This document shows positions 9,101 through 17,458 of a stretch of 64,000 nucleotides of DNA, piece after piece. Every line of letters starts with the position of its first letter. Position 1 is the first letter of the stretch. This stretch comes from CAWDNM01 sp964521195. Lineage in GTDB: Bacteria > Actinomycetota > Coriobacteriia > Anaerosomatales > JAAXUF01. The stretch covers positions 62,001-126,000 of the forward strand of contig CAZFRE010000004.1 in assembly GCA_964521195.1 (NCBI GenBank), read 5' to 3'. The position numbers were made by a program, and so were the translations under genes. The notes beneath the pieces are model-generated. The model saw only the letters and a list, made by a program, of their open reading frames with translations, ran no database searches and was not told the origin of the DNA.

Positions 9101-9622
9101 CGCGAGCTCGCCCGCCAGCAGCGACACCGCCGAGTGGACCTTCTCGTAGGCGTAGGCGTCGAACAGGCCGGCGACGTCGTCGTCGGAAGCGATGAGTCTC
9201 GCAGCCACAGACTCGAACGTCGCGGCGCGGACGGTGCCCGCCGCGACGGTGTCAGCCACCGTGAACAGCGGGTCCACGCCCGCTTCGAAGGCGTGGCGGC
9301 GCAGAAGCCGGCTGCACATGCCGTGGATGGTTGAGACCCATGCCGAGTCAACGCGACGGGCTGCGTCGCTCAGCCCCTCCCCTCTCAGTTCCAGACGGAC
9401 CCGCTCGGCGAGCTCGCCCGCCGCCTTCTCGGTGAACGTGATCGCGACGACCTCGTCGACATCGGCGGGCTTCCACCCTTCAACCCGACCGGGCACCACG
9501 GCGTTGATGAAGCGCTGCGTGAGCATGCGAGTCTTCCCCGAGCCTGCGCCGGCCGTGACGAGCACGTTGCGGTCGAGAGCGGTGGCCGCGAGCTGTTGAT
9601 CGTCATTGAGCTCGAATGCCAT
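6182..9622 (-). CDS. addA: AddA-like helicase-nuclease subunit of a recombination repair complex
   Basis: 1146-aa UvrD/Rep-family helicase fused to a RecB-type nuclease, acting on double-strand ends with AddB. Start ATG 9622 lies behind AGGAGGC and shares one base with the addB stop (TGATG). Helicase motifs: Walker A AGAGSGKTRML (near residue 25), ITFTEKAA, MIDEFQDTD, VGDEKQSIYRFRGAD and ILYVAFTRARD. The C-terminal nuclease has IVDYKSG and QAECYAL. Unlike classical AddA it also has a four-cysteine pattern around the nuclease: one Cys in EQCPRRYF and three in CRGCPAPVGLC at the C-terminus, as in Fe-S nucleases. The partner gene precedes it. AdnAB of mycobacteria is the alternative, but the partner here is AddB-like. 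Confidence 0.9.
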   Translation of the reverse strand: MAFELNDDQQLAATALDRNVLVTAGAGSGKTRMLTQRFINAVVPGRVEGWKPADVDEVVAITFTEKAAGELAERVRLELRGEGLSDAARRVDSAWVSTIHGMCSRLLRRHAFEAGVDPLFTVADTVAAGTVRAATFESVAARLIASDDDVAGLFDAYAYEKVHSAVSLLAGELATRGIGFADIEIEPAASVPTLLDEAQAAFEADACGCQAYAGSADTPAKHAAACVDWAGRVQALRAEPEEVALTRLSELVSEYKPLRANIKGVEHVTLEGRERMTSLQGKITATMVAPHARGLIRLAERFAAEFSAAKRRAGLLDFDDLQVGAAELLEREPALARRYAERFRLVMIDEFQDTDALQLRLVSALSDGNLCTVGDEKQSIYRFRGADIEVYRQHRADMLAARAIPVPLGVNYRSHPEVLAFVNAVFSSEQYFDGDLLRLTSPEGGRAEQPIDAVLGESPRVEVLFVDCNQVSGSDGRRAEAAGIAARLAALHASGVDPGDMVILVRRYSHAHVYSEALARAGVPAVIVGGRRFFGLAETTVMRALTRAIANPADGSAVGELLASEFCPISDDGLARLRLLGQDEERRAPLWSVLCAGANGLGGDDREAALRLVHIIEQARAEIGTRPLSDILLIAVEVAGYDLRLLSRGNEGRDAFANVLKFARQAAAFEATEGTGPAGFSAYIDQKELLGDSEAPASVADDGSHAVRIMSVHASKGLEFPVVVVVDLASSGNGDRGIVRIAPSGSGVRLALSSPPTDAGIKLAPSTWAAEFDEAEKRGDAEETNRILYVAFTRARDALLVSGSMNLRTKNPSTATHHLNRLAGLLGVSTPIDGFGVWERTLRDRDTGQIARARVTVVDALDVPDAAAEEIDPDAEPCAPAPDAGALIVGRTVRDGGLDRVSYSTLRTFEQCPRRYFASHVLGLARIEELAGTAEDDPVRFGSALHAVLQLVDDRGRLPAAERVAAIVRQYELSDAMATRLGSAAARYTGSAVAARVVLAESVARETSFALPVAGGSTLLAGAIDLYARSGTSALIVDYKSGVSGDSPELLDRYRLQAECYALVALLDGCDTVEVVFVRPEVADAAGEPEQVVFTFDSRDAERLRGEIDGRCEQVVASEYEPLAGRDERVCRGCPAPVGLCPNARS

Positions 9623-12474
9623 CAGACCGCCTCCTCGCACTGCGGCTTCAGCGCGCAGAACACGCATGCGCCTCGCGTCGTGGGCGCGCGGGGTATCCGC
9701 CCGGCTCGCATGCCAGCGACCGCCTCGGCAATGGAGGCCTCTGTCCTCTCGAAGAGCGCCATGGCCTCGTCGCGGTTCAGGCCATCCCTCTCGTGCGAGA
9801 AGGGTGGTGCACCCCCCATGAGGTCCGTGCGCCAGAAGCCGCGCCAGGAGCGAGAGCGCAACGACCGGTACACGGACCCCGCAACCGGCGCGCCCAGAAG
9901 GCCTTCGGCCGCCTGTGCGTAGACGATCGCCTGCACCTTGCCTTCCTCGGCAAACTTCTCGTGGCCGCTGACCTGACGCGATGACTTGTAGTCTGTGACG
10001 AATACGGCTGTGTCCGATACGTCTATGCGGTCTATGCGCCCCCGAAACCGCACTCCTCCCACAACCACATCCGGTCCGCCCTCCCCGCCGAACGCAAGCT
10101 CGTGGTGCTCGGGTGCGAACCCGGGCAGCGCCAGCGCGTCGTCTCGGATCGCCGTCTCCACCCAGCGCTCGGCGCGAGCGCGGCTCAGCTCCTCCGCCAG
10201 CCCGTCTGCGCGCACCTCCGGCTCCATCTCACCTCGGATCCGGGCGAACAGAGCGAGCGACTCCTCCAGCCGCCCGGGAGTCACGCGCTCAACGCCCAGC
10301 TCCGCATTCAGTCTGCTGTAGAACGCGCTCAGCAACCCGTGCGAGAGGTTTCCGATCACACGAGCATCGAGCTCCGCATCGATCTCCTCGGGTCGAACCA
10401 CCCGTTCATAGAACCACCGGTACGGACACGCGAGGTAGGCCTCGATCTCCGTCGCCGAGAACACCGACGTCGCCGCGAGTGCCCCGCGCACCGCCGCGTC
10501 GTCAAGGCGACCCCTGGCCGCCGGCCTCACGTCGCATCGGCCGTCCTGAGCATCTCGCCGCGCGCCGGCGCGACCCTCCGTGAACGCCGGCGCGGACCGG
10601 GCGCTGTCCGCGGCTGTCAGCCGAACGCGGTCCGGGCCTTGAGTCGGCCACTCCTCCACGTCCTCGCCGGGCTCGCGATACGCGTCAACGACCTCTTCCC
10701 ACAGCACCGACGGGCGGACGGCGGCTCCCTCGTCATCAGCCATGCGCCGAACGAGTACCAGCTTGTTCCGCGCCCTCGTGATCGCGTGATAGAACTCCAG
10801 CCGCGCGAGATCCTCCCCGCCCGCCCGCGAGCTTGAGGAGAAGACGTTGCGCAGATCGTCGTGGAGCGACTCCGATGCGTCTACAGGCAGCTCCGACGCG
10901 GTCATCCCGCCGATGATAACCACGTCGAAGCGCCGGGACCGAAGCCTTGCGAGTTCCGTGACCTGCGCCTTGCCCGGGCTCTCGCCCGCAGTCCCGCCCG
11001 CAACGACGCGCCTGAGTGCGGCTCGGACGTCTTGGAGCCCGAATGGAGTCCCTGACACAGCCGACATCTCGGCGATGAGTCGCAGGAGGGTGCGCGCGGC
11101 AGGGGCGTCGGCCTCGAGTGCCCGGGATGCGTCCGTCGCCGACATGTCGGCCGCCACGCCGCTCCCCTCGAGCCGGCCCGCCAGTAGGTTGTCTACCAGA
11201 ACCTGCCATGCTTCGCGACTCTCCGCCGTCACCGGTCTGCGGCTCATGCTCGCCACGCCACTGGCCGCCGCACGCGAGCGCGGCGCTTCGGCGAGCTTGC
11301 CGATTGCCGACAGCAGAGCACTTGGGTCGGTAACCCTGCGCCTGCGCCACTCACGGTCGAGCTTCACGGCGTCCGCCGGGCTGGCGTCGCTATGGGGCCC
11401 CAAGAGGAACGCGTTCGCGTCACTGCGTCCTCCCGAACCGCATGCGAGCGCAAGTAGCGCGTCGAGCGATCTGCCCAGGGGCGTCGCCGCCACAGGTCTG
11501 GCGAGGTCGACTTCGTATGGCACACCGTGCCGGGCCAACGCCGCCTCGAGCCGGTGCAGCTGCGCATCCAGGCGCGGAAACGCGATCACGAGACGCTCGG
11601 GCGGCGTACCCTCAGCGATCTGGGCTGCGGCGGCCTCCGCGACGAGAGTCACCTCGGCCTCCGAGCCCCCGGCCTCGGCGCAGCGCACTCGTCCCGACGG
11701 CCTCACGGTCGTCCCTGGCGTGTAGAGCCCGTCGGCGAGCAGCGTAAGCTCTGACGGCTCTCCGCCTTCCGCGGACAGATGTGACACCGTCGTCGCTGCT
11801 GCTCGCAGCAAGGTCACTGCCGGGTCTGCAGCGCGGGTCGGAGCGAAGTCGGCCTCCCACGAGATGGCGACGACGACATCGTTGTCTTGGGCGAGTCCTG
11901 TGATCAACGTGATCTGATCGTCGTCGAAATCGATGAACCGGTTGAATGCGAGCACACCGCGTAGGCGCGGGGGGGATGCCACCAGTTCCTTCCAGGCTGC
12001 CGTACGCTCGATCAGTCCCGCACAGCGAATGCTGTCGGCGTACAGCCGGCAGACCTCTGCGAACTCCCGCACGGCGGGTGTGCCTTGCTCGCCCCACGCC
12101 GATTCGTCCGTCATCGTGGCAGCGACCCGTGCCACCAACCGCGCGAGTCCCGGAGTGGCGGCCACCGCCTCAAGCGCTGTGAGGTGCGCCTCGCGGATGG
12201 CCTGGGCGGCCAGCGCCTCCCTCGCAACGTCGGACACGATTCGGCGACCGTCGCCGTAGAGCCGCCACAAGCCGTCAGCCCAGCTCACGAACGGTGTCAC
12301 CGTGATGCCGAGAATCCGCTTCGCAGCGAGTTCAGCGATGGCGCGACGCTGATCCGCGACGCTTGGAACGATCAGGACCGGCTGTTCGCCCCGGTCCAGT
12401 GAGTCGAACAATCGCGCGTTGACCTCGCCGGACTTGCCGGCGGTCGCTCGACCTGTGATCAGATGAAGCGGCAT
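9622..12474 (-). CDS. addB: AddB-like helicase/nuclease subunit
   Basis: 950-aa partner of AddA in processing DNA double-strand breaks for RecA loading. It begins directly with an AddB-type Walker A (GRATAGKS, residues 8-15). The other helicase motifs are not obvious, which fits the AddB pattern in which the helicase fold serves for recognition rather than unwinding. The C-terminal domain is a RecB-family nuclease (FRGRIDRID ... VTDYKSS ... QAIVYAQ) with the typical Fe-S cysteines: one in LACPYRWFY and three in CVFCALKPQC at the C-terminus. Start ATG 12474 follows GGGGAG. It is the promoter-proximal gene of a two-gene operon with addA. Confidence 0.85.
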   Translation of the reverse strand: MPLHLITGRATAGKSGEVNARLFDSLDRGEQPVLIVPSVADQRRAIAELAAKRILGITVTPFVSWADGLWRLYGDGRRIVSDVAREALAAQAIREAHLTALEAVAATPGLARLVARVAATMTDESAWGEQGTPAVREFAEVCRLYADSIRCAGLIERTAAWKELVASPPRLRGVLAFNRFIDFDDDQITLITGLAQDNDVVVAISWEADFAPTRAADPAVTLLRAAATTVSHLSAEGGEPSELTLLADGLYTPGTTVRPSGRVRCAEAGGSEAEVTLVAEAAAAQIAEGTPPERLVIAFPRLDAQLHRLEAALARHGVPYEVDLARPVAATPLGRSLDALLALACGSGGRSDANAFLLGPHSDASPADAVKLDREWRRRRVTDPSALLSAIGKLAEAPRSRAAASGVASMSRRPVTAESREAWQVLVDNLLAGRLEGSGVAADMSATDASRALEADAPAARTLLRLIAEMSAVSGTPFGLQDVRAALRRVVAGGTAGESPGKAQVTELARLRSRRFDVVIIGGMTASELPVDASESLHDDLRNVFSSSSRAGGEDLARLEFYHAITRARNKLVLVRRMADDEGAAVRPSVLWEEVVDAYREPGEDVEEWPTQGPDRVRLTAADSARSAPAFTEGRAGARRDAQDGRCDVRPAARGRLDDAAVRGALAATSVFSATEIEAYLACPYRWFYERVVRPEEIDAELDARVIGNLSHGLLSAFYSRLNAELGVERVTPGRLEESLALFARIRGEMEPEVRADGLAEELSRARAERWVETAIRDDALALPGFAPEHHELAFGGEGGPDVVVGGVRFRGRIDRIDVSDTAVFVTDYKSSRQVSGHEKFAEEGKVQAIVYAQAAEGLLGAPVAGSVYRSLRSRSWRGFWRTDLMGGAPPFSHERDGLNRDEAMALFERTEASIAEAVAGMRAGRIPRAPTTRGACVFCALKPQCEEAV

Positions 12475-12521
12475 CTCACTCCCCTACTCGTCGCAGACGA
12501 GGATGCCGCAGGGCTCTGACA

Positions 12522-12815
12522 CTATTCCTGCGCTTGGGTGTAGCGCTGCACGCCTTCCCGAATCTCACGGACCTTGCGCCACGCAAGCTCTTCGTCTCGA
12601 CCCAGGTAGTGATCGACGCGACCGCCGAGAACCTCGGCCGCGTGCTCCGCGCGCTCGGCCAGCGCGCGAGCGACGTCGGCCGCCCTCAGGGCCTCGTCAG
12701 CGAGGCGCTGCCTTGTCTTGTGGCCGCTGTTCGGCGCGAACAGGAGGCCCGCCACGAACCCGACGATCGCGCCGACCACCAGTCCAATGGCAAGATATTC
12801 CAGATTCCTCTTCAC
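12522..12815 (-). CDS. YtxH-like small membrane protein
   Basis: 97-aa protein with one N-terminal hydrophobic segment (LEYLAIGLVVGAIVGFVAGLLFAP, residues 5-28) followed by a charged helical tail. The glycine-rich helix followed by FAPNSGHKTRQ is the YtxH family signature; the family has no firmly assigned biochemical role. GTG start 12815 overlaps the parB stop by 4 nt (GTGA) with a GGAGG site, so it is the last gene of the rsmG-parA-parB unit. Confidence 0.75.
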   Translation of the reverse strand: MKRNLEYLAIGLVVGAIVGFVAGLLFAPNSGHKTRQRLADEALRAADVARALAERAEHAAEVLGGRVDHYLGRDEELAWRKVREIREGVQRYTQAQE

Positions 12816-13690
12816 TCTGCGCCTCCCGGGCCCTCGCCCGCGTCGCTCGTCGTCAGCAGTAGGAAGATGCGCTCGAGTTCCTCTTCCCCTTGGAAGTCAA
12901 TCTCGATCTTCCCCTTGTCCTTCGTGAGTCGCACGCGGACGTTCGTGCCGAGCAGACGGCGTAGCTTGCGGGCCACCACCTTGAACGACTTCGGGGAGGC
13001 TGGCCGAGGCGCCCGCTCCGTCTGGCCGGCCGCGTACAGTCGCGCCAGGTTCTCAGCCTCGCGTACCGACAGCCCATCCTCGACGATCTTGAGCGCGAGC
13101 TTCATGCGGACCGCATCGTCCGGTACCGAGAGGACGGCCCTCGCATGCCCGGCTGTCATCTTCCCCTCGTACACGAGCTCCTGGACCTCTTCCGGGAGAT
13201 CGAGCAGTCTCAACGCGTTGGTGATCGTCGATCGGGACTTCGACACCTTGTCCGCGAGTTCGGCTTGGGTCATCCGATACTCGGAGAGCAGCCTGCGGTA
13301 GCCTCGCGCCTCTTCGATCGCGTTCAGGTCTTGGCGCTGCAGGTTCTCGATGAGCGCAAGCTCGAGAGACTCCGTCGCGTTCTTGGACATCACCCGGACC
13401 GGGACACGCTCCAACCCCGCCTGCCGAGACGCCCTCCAGCGTCGCTCTCCTGCAATAATCTGGTAGCCCTCACCATGTGCCCGTACGATGATCGGCTGCA
13501 GAAGGCCGACCTTCTTGATGGAATCGGCGAGTTCAGCGATTCCCTCCTCTGTGATATCCGTCCTCGGTTGCTCGGGATTCGGCATGATCATGTCGACTGC
13601 GAGATCGGTGATCTCGCCGGATGTCTGTGACTCCTGTGAGGCGCTCGGGATGAGTGCCGACAGGCCGCGGCCCAGCCCCCTCTTAGACAC
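12812..13690 (-). CDS. parB: Chromosome partitioning protein ParB (CTPase clamp)
   Basis: 292-aa ParB that loads on parS, spreads as a CTP-dependent clamp and recruits condensin. It begins MSKRGLGRGLSALIPS, the usual ParB N-terminus that contacts ParA. The CTP-binding/ParB-N domain shows PNPEQPRTDI, GERRWRASRQAG and ENLQRQDLNAIEEARGY, followed by the parS-binding helix-turn-helix (MTQAELADKVSKSRSTITNALRL in two adjacent blocks). GTG start 13690 lies inside the end of parA (8-nt overlap), so the pair is coupled. Two parS sites lie about 1.6 kb upstream at the head of the operon. Confidence 0.97.
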   Translation of the reverse strand: MSKRGLGRGLSALIPSASQESQTSGEITDLAVDMIMPNPEQPRTDITEEGIAELADSIKKVGLLQPIIVRAHGEGYQIIAGERRWRASRQAGLERVPVRVMSKNATESLELALIENLQRQDLNAIEEARGYRRLLSEYRMTQAELADKVSKSRSTITNALRLLDLPEEVQELVYEGKMTAGHARAVLSVPDDAVRMKLALKIVEDGLSVREAENLARLYAAGQTERAPRPASPKSFKVVARKLRRLLGTNVRVRLTKDKGKIEIDFQGEEELERIFLLLTTSDAGEGPGGAE

Positions 13691-14480
13691 GGTCCATCAC
13701 TTCCTTCGCCAGGTTGCGGTAGGCGCTCGCGCCCTTTCCGTTGGGATCGTAGAGCATCACAGGCTGGCCGAAACTCGGCGCCTCAGAGAGGCGGACGGTT
13801 CTAGGTATAAGGGTCGCAAAGACCTTGTCCTCGAAGAAGTCCTTGACCTCGTCGACCACCTGCTGTGCCAGGCGCGTCCTCGAGTCGTACATGGTCATGA
13901 CGACTCCGAACACCTCCAGCTGCGGATTGAGGTGTGTGCGCACGAGTCGGACGCTGTCGAGCAGCTTCGAAAGTCCCTCTAGCGCGTAGTACTCGCACTG
14001 GATAGGGATGATGAGGCCCTCGGCCGCCGTTAGCGCGTTGATCGTGAGCAGACCCAGAGAAGGGGGACAGTCGATGATCACGTAGTCGAAATCACCCTTC
14101 ACCGGCCCGAGTATCGCCTTGAGACGCCCCTCGCGACTTATCGCCGAGACGAGCTCGATTTCGGCCCCGGCAAGCTGGATGGTCGCCGGGGCAACGAACA
14201 CGTGTTCGATTTCTACCGGCTCGATGATGGCTTCGATCGGAGTATCTCCCAGCAGCGCGTTGTAGATGCACAACTCGCGCTGATTCTTGTTGAGACCGAA
14301 GCCTGAAGTCGCATTCCCCTGAGGGTCAAGGTCTAGCAGCAACACCTTGCGCCCCGCCTGGCCGAGTGCGGCCGCCAGGTTCACTGCGGTGGTGCTCTTT
14401 CCGACCCCGCCCTTCTGGTTCACGACGGCCAGTACCTTGGCGCCGGCGGTGTCCGCGCCACGGTCGACCTGCCATTCCAT
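13683..14480 (-). CDS. parA: Chromosome partitioning ATPase ParA (Soj)
   Basis: 265-aa Walker-type ATPase that binds DNA non-specifically and drives origin segregation with ParB. The deviant Walker A KGGVGKSTT is about 25 residues in. Also seen are LLLDLDPQGNATSGFG (Walker A'), IIDCPPSLGLLTINAL (Walker B) and the Soj-type C-terminus. I prefer ATG 14480 behind GGGGAG; an ATG five codons upstream (14495) is possible but has a weaker site. It sits between rsmG and parB in the order usual next to actinobacterial and Firmicute origins. Confidence 0.96.
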   Translation of the reverse strand: MEWQVDRGADTAGAKVLAVVNQKGGVGKSTTAVNLAAALGQAGRKVLLLDLDPQGNATSGFGLNKNQRELCIYNALLGDTPIEAIIEPVEIEHVFVAPATIQLAGAEIELVSAISREGRLKAILGPVKGDFDYVIIDCPPSLGLLTINALTAAEGLIIPIQCEYYALEGLSKLLDSVRLVRTHLNPQLEVFGVVMTMYDSRTRLAQQVVDEVKDFFEDKVFATLIPRTVRLSEAPSFGQPVMLYDPNGKGASAYRNLAKEVMDRV

Positions 14481-14549
14481 GCGCTCCCCTTTCATCTTGG
14501 CCCACCCGAGAACGGATTATAGTCCAAGTCGGGGCCACAGGCACCCCGC

Positions 14550-15278
14550 CTACGCCAGTGGTGAGTTCTGTGCCGCGCCGATACGTCTGGGCAGCCGGAC
14601 CTTCGACTTCGCCCACTTCTCATAGGTCACGATGCAGCGACGCTCGCCAGACTCAGGTAGGGCTATTCGCCGCTCAGAGGACTCTCTCATTCCCACCAGT
14701 TCGGCGACCCTCCGGCCTCGATCGAGCTCCTGCTCGGTGGGCGCACCCTTGAGCGCCACGAGTCGGCCACCCTGCATGAGCAGCGCGGATGCGAGCTCAA
14801 CAAGTGCCGGCAGCTCCGATACTGCTCGAGCGGTGACGACGGCGTACCTCCCGGGGTGATCCAGAGCATGTTCCTCGGCTCGCTCCGCGGACGCGCGGAC
14901 CTCGTGCGCGACACCGGCGGTCTCGAGCAGGTCTTGCACAGCCCTCGCCTTCTTTCCCACGGAGTCGAGCAGGACTCCTTGCCGCCCGCCGACGACGCAC
15001 AGAGGTACCCCCGGCAGGCCTCCGCCCGTTCCGATGTCCAGAAGGGCGCCTTCAGGCGACGACTGTATCTCCGGAAGTGCAAGCAGCGAGTCAAGTAGGT
15101 GCAACCTAACGCCGCTCTCAGCGGTAGCGATACGAGTGAGGTTCAGCCGACTATTGGTCGCGATAAGGGCATCCAGGTACGTCAACAGCGTCTCCTGGTG
15201 CCCGAGCACCACGTCGAGACCAGCATCCATCAGCAGCCTGGCGAAGAGCTCTTGCTCGGCCGCGGTCACATGTTTCAC
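14550..15278 (-). CDS. rsmG: 16S rRNA (guanine-527-N7) methyltransferase RsmG (GidB)
   Basis: 242-aa SAM-dependent methyltransferase modifying G527 of 16S rRNA; loss in other bacteria gives low-level streptomycin resistance. Family motifs: NLTRI, LDIGTGGGLPGVPL (SAM-binding loop), DSVGKKARAV and VVTARAVSELPALVE. The start GTG at 15278 lies in the middle of a parS-like palindrome, with AGGAGGT just upstream, so ParB binding could affect expression of this gene and the parAB genes behind it. A later GTG at 15269 is a possible alternative. It heads the rsmG-parA-parB-ytxH unit. Confidence 0.94.
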   Translation of the reverse strand: MKHVTAAEQELFARLLMDAGLDVVLGHQETLLTYLDALIATNSRLNLTRIATAESGVRLHLLDSLLALPEIQSSPEGALLDIGTGGGLPGVPLCVVGGRQGVLLDSVGKKARAVQDLLETAGVAHEVRASAERAEEHALDHPGRYAVVTARAVSELPALVELASALLMQGGRLVALKGAPTEQELDRGRRVAELVGMRESSERRIALPESGERRCIVTYEKWAKSKVRLPRRIGAAQNSPLA

Positions 15279-15286
15279 GTGAAACC
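15271..15286. promoter_or_regulatory. parS: parS site (15/16 match) across the rsmG start codon
   Basis: TGTTTCACGTGAAACC differs from the consensus ParB site TGTTTCACGTGAAACA only at the last base. The central CACGTG contains the GTG start codon of rsmG on the minus strand. Confidence 0.85.
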
Positions 15287-15329
15287 TCCTGCGAAAGGCG
15301 TATGCGCACCGAGTCTACCATCTCGTCGA

Positions 15330-15345
15330 TGTTTCACGTGAAACA
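15330..15345. promoter_or_regulatory. parS: parS site, perfect match
   Basis: TGTTTCACGTGAAACA is the exact 16-bp bacterial parS consensus, 59 bp from the other copy and upstream of the rsmG-parAB unit. The pair is a likely ParB nucleation point close to the origin. Confidence 0.95.
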
Positions 15346-15723
15346 CCGATGGCTGTCCCATGAGTGCCGGAGGGCCGTTCAGGCGGCATCCGAGTTCGAC
15401 GGGTGAACCTGACACAGCGAGTTGCGCGTCTGGAGTGTTCGACCCGAGGAACTCGGGCGCGGCATACGCGGCCTGAGAGATGGCTCTGGCGGCTCCCGCC
15501 AATCAGCCGCCCACGAAGCGGCACCGATCCGGGTTGGGCTCAGGTCGACGATATGGTGGTGCTCGGCGTACATCGGTGACGGGGGCAATTGATGACTGAA
15601 ACCTTTGGACCGCAAGTCCGAGACATCTCCCGCGCGACATCGACTACTCTGTCGCATCGCGCGGCGATTCCACCGGGTCATGCTGAGGGCGGCCGTTCAC
15701 CACTAGATGGGCACGCCCAGGCT
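15346..15723. other. Intergenic stretch without a supported gene
   Basis: Between the perfect parS site and the jag terminator I see no frame with a ribosome site and credible protein. The promoter for rsmG-parAB should lie at the low-coordinate end near 15346-15400. No RNA gene was recognised. Confidence 0.5.
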
Positions 15724-15756
15724 CGGAAAAGGAACGGGGTGCCCGCAGGCACCCCG
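15724..15756 (-). terminator. Terminator of the rpmH-rnpA-yidD-yidC-jag operon
   Basis: Arms CGGGGTGCC (15735-15743) and GGCACCCCG (15748-15756) with a 4-nt loop. On the minus strand the stem is followed by a T-rich run (ttccttttcc) and begins 27 nt after the jag stop. Confidence 0.85.
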
Positions 15757-15782
15757 TCTTCGCGCTTCAGTGCAGAAACGAC

Positions 15783-16565
15783 CTACTTCGGTGTGATGAC
15801 CACCAGGCGGAATGGGTCCTCGCCCTCACTGCCGGTAGACACCCTTCGGTCGTCACGCAGGGCCACATGGACCACACGGCGCTCGTAGGCTGTCATGGGT
15901 CGCAGCCGGACGGCGGTACGCTGTCGAATCGCCCGATCGGCCGATCGGCGGGCGATGTCTTCGAGCTTCTGCCGCCTGCGGTGCCGATAACCCTCAACGT
16001 CGACGATTACCGGATACCGAAACCCGAGCTGGCGATTCGCTATCGCGGACACGAGCGCCTGAAGTGCGTCAAGCGTCCTCCCATGCCTCCCGATCAGGAT
16101 CGCCAGGTCGCCTCCGACGACATCCAAGATGATCTCGCCCTCGTCGCCCTCGTACTCCTCGATACTGCTCTCGGCTATTCCGAATGACTGCAGAATGGAC
16201 TGAAGGACCTGCACGGCGGTATCGGCGACTCTGTCCAGCTCCTCATCGGTCAGTTCGACCGGCGAGGGACCAATCGAGTCAGCTTGGCCGGAGTCCTCTA
16301 TGACCACCGGCGCGCCCGGAATCGACTCCTCGACCTCGAGAATCTCCCTCGCCACACGCTTGGCGTCCTCGAGCTCCTCGAGATACTCCTCCTTGACCCA
16401 TACCCGGACCTTGGCGCCGCGATCTCCGCCAATGCCGAACATCTTGCGTCCCGGCTCCTCGAGTATCTCGTAGCCGACGGCGTCCTGCTGAACACCAAGC
16501 TCCTCGAGCGCGGCGTCGACAGCTTCGGCGACCGACGGCGCTTCTGTGATGCACTCCCGTTCCAT
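15783..16565 (-). CDS. khpB: RNA-binding protein KhpB (Jag/SpoIIIJ-associated)
   Basis: 260-aa cytoplasmic RNA-binding protein. Parts in order: Jag-N domain (PSVAEAVDAALEELG ... GRKMFGIGG, residues 8-60), an acidic linker, a KH-type domain (ILDVVGGDLAILIGRHGRTLDALQ in two adjacent blocks, around 145-170) and a C-terminal R3H domain (RRSADRAIRQRTAVRLRPMTAYERR region). KhpB pairs with KhpA in other bacteria and influences cell elongation and division; the exact role here is unknown. It follows yidC by 38 nt, the usual neighbour. Confidence 0.93.
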   Translation of the reverse strand: MERECITEAPSVAEAVDAALEELGVQQDAVGYEILEEPGRKMFGIGGDRGAKVRVWVKEEYLEELEDAKRVAREILEVEESIPGAPVVIEDSGQADSIGPSPVELTDEELDRVADTAVQVLQSILQSFGIAESSIEEYEGDEGEIILDVVGGDLAILIGRHGRTLDALQALVSAIANRQLGFRYPVIVDVEGYRHRRRQKLEDIARRSADRAIRQRTAVRLRPMTAYERRVVHVALRDDRRVSTGSEGEDPFRLVVITPK

Positions 16566-16603
16566 GCAACCGCCCCTTCTGTGCAGCGCCCGCGGGCGCG
16601 AGA

Positions 16604-17425
16604 CTAGCTCTTCTTCGACTTCTTGGAGCCCTTGTTGGCCGCCTTCTTGGTCGAGACCTCGTTCGCAGCGTCTCCGGACTTCTTCCCGGCGCCCGCTTCA
16701 GCCTGAGCGGCCGTACCTGCGTCGGCGCTTTCCAGCTGTCTCCGCGTGACTGACATAGTGATCTGCTGCTGCACTACACCGAAGATCGACGAGACATCCC
16801 AATACAGCAGCACGCCGGCCGGGCTGATCCAGCCGAAGTACAGCATCATGATCGCCATGTACCCGCCGATCATCTTCTGCTGCTTGTCTCCCGGCATGAG
16901 GAACTGGGGGAGCCAGATGCTGACCGCGAACAGGATCACCAGCAGGATGTAGGGGACAAACATGGCGTAGTCCCCGGAAGCCCACACTTGCTTGGGGGTG
17001 AGCACAAGGTCGGGAAGGATGTTGTAGAAGCTGGCCGTCTGCTCCGGGGGACCTGCCAGGTAGGTCATCATGACGCCGGGCTTCGCCTCAGTTCCGCCAA
17101 GCACCTGATACAACGCGAAGAGGATGGGCATCTGCAGCAGGAGGGGGAGACACCCGCCGAGCGGGTTGACCTTGTTCTCCGAGTAGTACTTCATGGTCTC
17201 CTCGGAGAGCTTCTCCTTGTCATCCTTGTACTTCACTTGAAGCGCCTTGAGGTGAGGCTGGATTCGCTGCATCTCCACCATGGACTTCGTCTGCTTCCAC
17301 GTGAGCGGTAGCAGCAGCACGCGCATGCCCAGCGTCAGCAGAATGATCGCCATGCCCCAGTCGTTGGTAATTCCTTCCAAATAGAGGAGCACCTGGAAGA
17401 TCATCTGTTGAAACTGAGCCCACAT
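16604..17425 (-). CDS. yidC: Membrane protein insertase YidC/Oxa1
   Basis: 273-aa insertase that places proteins into the cytoplasmic membrane alone or with SecYEG. The short Gram-positive form lacks the large periplasmic domain. It shows the conserved helix arrangement, the cytoplasmic loop KQTKSMVEMQRIQPHLK, a core NPLGGCLPLLLQMPILFALY and a conserved arginine in GMRVLLLPLTW. The lysine-rich C-terminal tail would contact ribosomes. ATG 17425 lies behind AGGAGGT. It sits in the canonical operon between yidD and jag. Confidence 0.96.
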   Translation of the reverse strand: MWAQFQQMIFQVLLYLEGITNDWGMAIILLTLGMRVLLLPLTWKQTKSMVEMQRIQPHLKALQVKYKDDKEKLSEETMKYYSENKVNPLGGCLPLLLQMPILFALYQVLGGTEAKPGVMMTYLAGPPEQTASFYNILPDLVLTPKQVWASGDYAMFVPYILLVILFAVSIWLPQFLMPGDKQQKMIGGYMAIMMLYFGWISPAGVLLYWDVSSIFGVVQQQITMSVTRRQLESADAGTAAQAEAGAGKKSGDAANEVSTKKAANKGSKKSKKS

Positions 17426-17458
17426 AGAGGGACCTCCTGGTCTATGAGATGCCGTTCC

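Noticed and set aside
15275..15888. Several 70-100-codon frames between rsmG and jag on both strands
   Set aside because: None has a ribosome site or family resemblance; the stretch contains parS sites and a terminator instead.
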